Assembly: GCA_965224515.1 (NCBI GenBank)
Contig: OZ245051.1
Span: 3,286,001 to 3,350,000, forward strand
Source of the DNA: Sedimenticola_A sp040506425
GTDB taxonomy: Bacteria; Pseudomonadota; Gammaproteobacteria; Chromatiales; Chromatiaceae
Direction of reading: 5' to 3'
Length of the DNA: 64,000 bases
Shown here: positions 52,501 to 61,500 of the stretch, one piece after another
Layout: each line of letters opens with the position of its first letter
Position numbering within the stretch: the first letter of the stretch is position 1
Program-made: the position numbers and the translations under genes
Notes under the pieces: generated by a model
Seen by the model: the letters and a program-made list of their open reading frames with translations, nothing else
The model's database searches: none
What the model was told of the DNA's origin: nothing

Positions 52501-55500
52501 GAGAGGTTGTCAGCGGTCAGTGTTACATCGCCACCCGCCTCTACCGTGCTGCCGTTGCGGATATCGGCATAGGTGAAGTCGACCACGGTATTCACTGCCG
52601 CGGATGCACCGAAGGCTGCACCACCCCAGGCCACGTAGACACCGCCAGCAATGGAGAATACCCATGATTGCTCGGTGGCCTGCAGAGAGACGTCACCCGC
52701 CGCGCTAACCGTGGAGCTGTCCAGGTAGGCCTCGGTGGTATTGACCAGGGTATTGACCGCGATAGAGCCGCCGAGTACGAAGTACTGGCCGAAATTGCCG
52801 GCTGCAGAGATAGCGCCCATGACCGCGAGATTTGATGCGGTCAGGCTGATATTGCCAAAGGCGGAACTGAGCGTGACCGGTGAAGGTGCGATGCGTACCA
52901 GGTCAATCGGTGTCGGTACCGGCTGGGTGATCTGCCCTGGCGGTGTCTTGGCAAGCTGCACTTCTGTCCCGGATTCACGCAGTACGTAATACTGCTGGTC
53001 ATCCTGCAGGCCTGCCAGGAGCTTGTCGCCATTGGCGTCATAGGTGACCACATCACCATCACTCAAGTAGTGAGCCAGGTTGAGATCGATGATATCGCTT
53101 CCGAAATCCACATCGCTGGCGGCGTTGAAGCTGAACGTTTTTGTACTGAAGAGGGACTGATCGTCGCTCTCAGCCAGCCCGGTGATATCGATTGCGCTGC
53201 CGCTCAGTGCTGCGCCTTCAGACTCGGCCAGCTTGATGGTCGTGCCGTCGACAACAATGGCGTAGTAGGTACGGCCATTTCTGAGGTTGTCGATATCATC
53301 GCCTTCACTGTTCGAACCGACGACATCTTCCGGTGTATTGGAGTAGACCACCTCATCGCCTGTGGTGAGCAGGTGCGGATTGGCGAAGGTGATGGTGTCG
53401 GCCGCGGAGTCGACGTCACTAAAGGCATCGAAATCGTGGAGCCGCATGACCGTCAGGGTTGAGTCTGGTCTGGTAGCTGTTGCGATATCAATGGCCGTGC
53501 TGCTGCCACTGGTCTCTGCCAGCTTGATCACCTTGGGATCGGCGGTGGTGATAACGTAATAGGTTTCGCCATCCACCAGGCCGTCGATGGTGTTGTCGCT
53601 GTTGCTGTAGATAACCGCCTCACCGTTATACAGCGTGTGGTCATTGGTAAAGGTGATGGTATCAAGGGTGTCATCCACCACCACATCGTCCCCGGCGACG
53701 GAGAAACGTTGTGCAACCCTGGCAATAGTGTGTTCATCACTGCCGGCGGACTGGTTCAGCTGAATCACATCACCGGTATCGACATCCTTGAGGGAGATGC
53801 TGTCAGCGTCGATCACCTCGACCTCGTAGACCGTACCGTCAACCAGACCGATTGACGGCCCACCGTCGGCATTCCGATAGACAACCTGGTCGCCGCTCTC
53901 AAGGTTGTGAGGAAGTGCAAAGGTGATGCTATCTGCTGCATCATCCACCTGGACCTGGTCAAAAGCCATGATTCCAGCAATCAGGGTTGAATCCGTTGCG
54001 TGGGCACGGGTCCCGCGTACGATGGTATTTGCCGTGATCGACGCGCCACCGGTACCGCCACCGTGGGCCACCTGGATCAGGCCGGCAATGCCACCGAGTA
54101 CCGAGAGGTCGTTGGCAGTTAAGCTGATATTCTTCCCGGCACGAACCACGGCACCATCTGATACGGAAGCCACGGTATCGTGAACGATGGCATTGACTGC
54201 GATGGAACCACCGATTGCGGCATACTTGCCGACCTGGATACCTGCTGCAATGGCGCCGATACCGGCCTTGTTGTCAGCGGAGAGTGTAACGCTGCCGCCG
54301 GCTGTGACCGTACCACCCTCGATGGTGGCGGAAACCAGTTCGACCAGGGTATTGACCGCTACCGCCACGCCACCGACACCACCACCGCCGTAGAGGATGC
54401 CGCCCGCGATGGCGCCACCCCAGCTATGATCCGTGGCGGAGAGTGTCACATCACGCCCAGCGGTGACACTGGACTGGCTGATATCCGAGGCCTTGATGCT
54501 TGCAGTGACGTTCTTGACCAGAACGTTGACCGCGAAGGAGCCGCCAATACCGACACCCTTATCAGAGGTGGCCACCTGCACACCTGCAGCGACGTTGGCG
54601 ATAATGGAGAGATTGCTGGCAGTCATCAGCAGGTCACGGCCTGCCGCCACCGTACTGCCCTCGATCAGTGCCGATGTGGTGCTGGTTATGGTGTTGCTGC
54701 TCACGGCAACACCGACTGCCACGCCACCGGTTGCCTGCAGTGTTCCTGCGGCGCCTACGATGATGGAGCGGTCAATTGAGCTGAGGGAGATATCGCGGCT
54801 GTCGGCGTGTACCGTCGAGTTGCGGATATAGGACTGGTTGGTGGTGACAATCACATTCACTGCGAAGGAGCCGCCGATGGCCCATCCCTGATCACCCAGC
54901 GCACCCTGGGCACCCAGTGCAATGCCGGTAATGATCGATTCATTGGTGGCAGAGAGCTTAACGTCCCGCCCACTGGCTCCGCTGCTCAGGGTATTGACCT
55001 GGCTGTTGTCGATATAGCTCTCGACCGTGCCGACGATCACGTTGACACCAGCGGCGCCGCCAACAGCAACCGCGGTCTTCTCTTTATCCAGGGCCAGCTG
55101 CCCGGAGAGGACGAGTACCGTGGTGATGCCACGGTCTGTCGCCGTAACCAGCAGATCCTGTTCGGCATTGGCCATGGCATCGCGCAGATAAGCTGCGGTA
55201 TGGAATACAATGGTGTTGACAGATGCCGCTCCGCCGATTGCCACGGCGGTTTTGCCACCTGCACCGGCCGCTGCAACGCCGGTGATGATCGATCCACGGT
55301 TGGCGGTCAGAACAATATCTCCACCCGCCTCGAGGGTCTGACTGGTATCGTTACCCAGGACGTAGGCCTGAACCGTATTGACAATGACGTTGGTGGTGAA
55401 CGATGCGCCCCCTGCAAAGCTGACCTTGCTTCCGCCTGAACCGCCACCGCTTCCTCCGCCACTCCCACCAGCACCGGTAACGACGCTCAGTGAACCCGCT

Positions 55501-58500
55501 GCCGATGTGGTGATGGTGCGGTCATCGGCCGTCACATTGATGTTACCGTTGGTTGCCTTGACCTTGTCCGTAGTGGCCGGATTGGTGTTGGAAATATAGG
55601 CCTTTGTCTCGTTGACGATATTGTTGGACGCCAATGAGAACGGCACAGCGATTCCACCCTTGGAGAATGCGCCGGAGACTGCAATGGCCGTTACGATACC
55701 GGCGTTGTCCGCCTTGATACTGACATCACCATCTGCAGTGACGGTGGAGTCTGTAATGTGACTGGTAATCGATTCGACCATCACGTTGACGGCGACAGAC
55801 GGACCGATCGCCGTGCCGCCGCCGGTGTAGGCGATGCTGCCGGCGCCAGCGGCGTTGACATTGGCGTTTCTGGCGGTAATGGAGATATCGTTACCCGCCG
55901 TCACCGTACTGTTCTGTATATAGGCTGACGTGCTGCGAACAATGACGTTGGTTGCTACCGAGATGGCGCCTGCTCCGCCCTTGGCCTGGGTGCCCACACC
56001 GCCACTGGCTGCCACTGCAGCGCGGATACCAAGTGTGGAAGCTTTGATGGTGAGATCGTTACCGAGATTGACGAAGGAGTCCTCGATAAAGGCGCGTGTG
56101 TGCCCGGTATCAGCATTCAAGCTGAGTGACACACCAACACCAACGGTGGTCTTTTCGCCGCCACCCTGCCCGGATGAGCCCGAACCGGATGAGCCCGAAC
56201 CGGATGAGCTCTTGTCGCTCCGTCCCTTGGAGGATATCGCCAAGGACCCGGTAATGGTGCCGGCAATCGTATTGTTGTCGGAAGTAATGGATAGGTCGCT
56301 GGCGTCGTTGATATTGGCGCGGATGACCGCTGCCTCTGCAGTATCCACCAGGATGTTTGCCGTGGCGCTGCCCGCAATGCTCAGGCCGAACTTGGCGACG
56401 TCGCCCTGCTTCTTGTATTCATGTTTGAACTTGTCCGGCTCGGGCTTGGCCTCGGCAGTCGGATCGACTTTCTTCGGGAACAGCTTGTCCAGAATCTTCG
56501 CGAAGCCCTTCTTGTTGTGGTCTGCAATGTCCTTCTTGATGGGGATCTTCTGAACGATTGCACCGCCCACCTTATTGGTTAAGTCGGAGATCTCACCGAG
56601 TATCGGCTTGGAACCTGCTATGGAGGCCGCGGCACCTACAAGCAGACCACGGTTTTTCGCCTCGATCACGATATTCCCGGCAGAGGTGACTGAACCGGTA
56701 CCCCGGGTATCTCCCTCATTGCGGTTGCCGATAATGGCGCGGGTATCCCTGACAACGAAGTTGGCGGAGGCCGCAATACCTGTTGCGTTGGTGGCGCCGA
56801 TTGCCAATGCCCCTGCAGCATGCACAATAAGCGCACTGTCGAGGGCCTGGACCAGCAGGCTGGTTTCTGTATCCTCTATGTATGAAGCACCGGTGGTTAC
56901 CACGGCGTCACCGTCTATGAGGGCCAGGGTCTTGTTGATCATCCCTACCGCGGACAGGGTGGCGTTGATACTGATCTTGTCGGACTCACCCGAAATGGCG
57001 CCGATGGCGACATTCATACCTTCGGTTATTGCGCTGACCGATAGGGTCTCACCATGGACCAGTGCCCCATCCCGTATCTCTGCATTGACCGAGTTGTAGT
57101 AGACGCTGCCCAGCAGATTCAGACCGCCGCCCGAGCCTCCGGACTTGGTGCCACTGAGGATAGAGAAGTACATGAAGCTGCCGGGGGGAATGACACCTGA
57201 CAGGTTAACCGTGCTGACATCGCTGCTGGCGGCCAGGCTGACATGCTGATCAGCAGAGCGATAGGCGAGCCTCTGGTTGACCTTGGCTCCCTCATCGATA
57301 TACGCGCTGCTGTGATTGATTATCGCCAGCACATTGCTGGCACCCTGCATGGCGAACTTCTGGGCCTGGCCGGAACTCGATGACCAGGTACTGAAAAGAC
57401 CGCTCTTGGCGCCAAAATAACCATCCAGTTTCTTGCCCAGGCTGCCGGTGAACTTGAGGATGTTGGAGAATCCGAATGGGCCGCTGAAGGCATCCAGATC
57501 GATGTATTTCTGTTTCCAGGGCGTACTGGTCTGGGACTGGATAAGTAGCGAGCCATTGACATCAACATCAGAGTTCTTGCCGATATAGGCCTCGGCACTG
57601 TTCATGTAGAGGCCGAAGGTCCCCGCCCAACCGGCGGAGGACTTCTTGTCCCCTCCGATGGAGGTGTTTGCCGTATCGGTCTGGATGGATGTAATAAGGC
57701 TGCTCGAACTGAGCACGGGTACCGATGAGGTTGTGGCCGTGATTTCGATATCGCCCGACTCAGAGAGCACCGCTGCCGGTCCCTCCTCAGTCGGCGTATC
57801 CAGCCGGTCGCCATTGGCGTCGTACTCTTTCAGACCACCGATACGGGCACGGCTGTCGACATCGTGGATCGCTACCGCTACCGGCAGAGTGAGGGTGAAG
57901 GCGGTAACAGGTTTCTCTTCTCCCTCTTTGAGCCAGACCTTACCCGTTTGCCAGCTGTCGCTTCCGCTGCTGGCCGAGGCCGAGGTGGAATCACCGCCGT
58001 CTGCCTTGATATCCGATGCCACGGTGATGTTGCCGCCAGCCGTCACACTGCCGTGGACGGTGACATCCGAATTGCCATGGTAGTAGGAGACCGGAAATGC
58101 AACAGCAAGCACCTCGCCTTTTGCACCGGCCTTCACAGACTGCTTCTTGACCAGGTTGGCCGCTATGCCGATTTTGCCACCAGCATCAAGGGTAGCGCCC
58201 TGGGCAATGGTGGTTTGCGCATTGGCCCAGCCGACGCCAATCGCAACCTGGATTCTGGGCAGCTTGGTGTAGAAGTCCTTGGCGCCCAGTTTATCGACAA
58301 TGGCCCCGATCAGTGCAGCATCCAATCCCAGAAGGCCGGCGCCTGAACTCACATCGACACTGACATTGCTTTCAGCCCGGGAGTTAACGCTGATGCTGTC
58401 GGTTGCATTCACCGTTACGCCATCATTGAGGTAGACATTGGCGGTGGGCATGGCAAAACCGAAACCAAACCAGATCGGGATGATACGGGTCACCACGTCC

Positions 58501-61500
58501 ACGCCGGTCAGAGCGGTGGCGTTGATGTCCACCTCGTAGGCGTCGATGGTGGTGGTGGGACTGATGGTGCCCTTCTCGATATTGATCGTTGACGATGCGA
58601 TAGAGACTGCGGCAGGAAGAATGTCGTAGAACTTCAGGGAAAGACCGAAATTCTTGAAGATATTCAGGAAATCGAGCTTGCCGATGGTGGATAGCGTGTT
58701 GCCCAGGAAGGCATCGCTCACTTCACCCCCAAAGCCGCCTAAGAGAGAGGCCTGTCCGGCCAGGGAGTGACTCTTGGTGGCGCCTGAGGCGACGAGATCC
58801 ACCGGCGGTGGCGTGGTTGCATAAACGGTCAATCCCGAAGCCCACCACTCTGATGAGAGCTTGATGGTCATGGGATCGATCACGGTCACGTAGTAGTTGC
58901 CACCATCTTTCAGGCCACCGACCGGATCACCAATGAGATCACCGGTATCGGAATCACGGGCCTGCTTGTAGACCACCCGTTCACCGCTCTCGAACGCATG
59001 GGGTGTATCGAAGGTGATGGTGTCGTTATCGATATCCACCCCGGCCGCACCATCGAACTTGGCCTTCTTGTCCTCGAACAGCTCGGAACGGCCGGCATTG
59101 GCGATAATATCAACATGGTGTCCCTTCAGCAGGGCGCCGGTGAGCTGGATATCCGCAACCTCCATGTCGAACGGGTTGAAGAACTGCAGGATCGAGAACA
59201 GGGGATCGAGGAATTCAGGCAGATCCCCGCTGGAGTAGCCGAACAGGCCGACGGCTTTATCGATCAGCCAGTTGTCAGGGCTGTCTTTGGCATAAACCAG
59301 GATATCGCCGGCCTCGAAGGTGGTGGCGCCCTGGTTCACGGCGTGGGCAAGCAGCCGTGCACCATCCTCGATCACGATATCCCGGGCGTTGATGCTGATA
59401 TCCCCGGAATCGGCGATGGAAGGGTTGTCCAGGAGATTGTCAAAGTTGGCCACTGCACGGGTAGCCAGGGTTACACCGCTCTGGATGACCACCTTGGAGG
59501 CGAACAGGTTGATACCACCGGCAGCGAGTATGTCGCCACTGATGGTCAAGGTGTCTTTTTCTGTCAGGGTGATCGAGTCGGCATTGGACCAGTCGAACTG
59601 ATCATCGCCGGGCCCACCACCGAGCACATCGTTACCGCCGCCACCAACCAGCTGATCATCGCCTTCGCCGCCGTAGATTACATTGTCGTTGGCATCGCCG
59701 GTGAGCTTGTCGTTGTAACGGGAGCCGATGAGGTTGGAGATACCGGTCAGGGTATCCAAACCCGCGCCTATGGTGTTCTGGGATCCTGCAATGCCGAGAT
59801 TGACATCAACGCCGGCACCCGCTTCGGCATAAGAGGCGGTATCCTTGCCGCCACCGCCAACCAGGGTATCGTTGCCCAGCCCACCTTCCAGGATATTGTC
59901 ATTGGCATCGCCGGTGAGGGTGTCGTTGTGATCTGAACCGATCAGGTTCTCGATACGCACCAGGCTGTCGTTGCCGGCGCCACCCGTGGCCTGGTGTCCG
60001 GTGATGGCCAGCGAGACGTCCACCGCTGAAGTAGCATCCCGGTAGGTGGCGGCATCAGAACCGGCCCCACCATCGATAAGGTTGGTGCCTAAGCCACCCT
60101 CCAGAAAGTCGTCACCATCCTGGCCGTAGAGGTCATCGTTACCATCACCACCCCTGATGATGTTGGAGCCAGCATCACCGGTAAGGATGTCGCGATGGAT
60201 TGAACCATCCAGATTTTCGATGCCGGAGAGGGTGTCCCAGCCGGCACCAACGGTATTTTGTGAGGCTGTATCGCCAAGATTCACTGTGACACCAGAGCCG
60301 GCGTTGGAGTAATCGGCCACATCATTACCTGCGCCGCCCTCCAGAACATCGTCACCAGCTTCGCCACGCAGCCTGTCGTCACCCATACCGCCACGAAGCG
60401 TGTCATCGCCTGCACCACCGACCAGCAGGTCGTTACCGGCGCTGCCGATGAGTACATTGGCGTTGCCGTCGCCGGTGATTGTGTCGTCGAAAGGTGTACC
60501 GTAGATATTCTCTACGGTTGAAAGGGTATCTGTATCCTTGTGTCCATCGGTCACACTGCCACTGACGAGAGAGGCGGTAATGAAGTCCGGATCGAACATG
60601 TAGGACGCGGTATCCTGACCGGCACCGCCATCTATGGTGTCACTGCCCGCGTTGCCTTCGAGCTGATCGTTGCCTGCACCGCCGTAAATCCAATCCCTCG
60701 CCTCACCGCCGACCAGCAGATCGTTACCGGCCAAGCCAGAGATCGTATCCTCTCCTTCACCGCCATATATGGCGTTGGCGTTAGCATCACCGGTCAATGT
60801 ATCGTTGTGATCAGAACCGATCAGGTTCTCGATGGTGTTCAGGGTGTCCCAACCGGTACTTGTTCCGGTGTTCTGGGAAGCGGTATCGCCAAGGTTCACA
60901 CTGACCGGGCCGGTGGCTCCCGCATAGGAGACGGTATCGAGGCCATCACCGCCGGTAAGTTCATCGTTACCGGCACCGCCGATCAGTACATCGGCGCCTG
61001 CAGCGCCATCAAGGTCGTCATTTCCGGCTGCGCCGTCAAGTACGTTATTGGCATCGTCACCGGTAAGGATGTCGCGATGGGAAGAACCGGTCAGATTCTC
61101 GATTTCGGTAAGGGTATCCCAGCCTGCACCCGTGGTGTTCTGCGAGTTTTCATCGGCAAGGGTGACAGTGACACCAGCACTGCTGCCTGCATAGGATGCG
61201 GTATCGCTGCCCATGCCGCCGTCGAGGATGTCATCTCCGTCGCCACCGTTCAGCGTGTCATTACCGAATCCGCCCCGGATGGTATTGTTTCCGCTGTCAC
61301 CGGTCAGGCTGTCATCGTGTACCGAGCCGTCCAGATTCTCGAAGCCGTTGATGGTATCAAGTCCTGCACCCCCGGTATTCTGTTGGGCAGTGTTTGAGAT
61401 ATCCACGGTGACAGCTGCTGCAGCATCCTCGTAGGAGACGGTATCTACACCCCCCGCACCGTTCAGTACATCATTTCCGCCACCGCCCTGGATGACATTG

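Noticed and set aside
58998..59936. Plus-strand ORFs of up to 312 residues opposite the giant gene
   Set aside because: They mirror the repeat structure of the giant protein on the other strand and are a by-product of its biased, stop-poor sequence.
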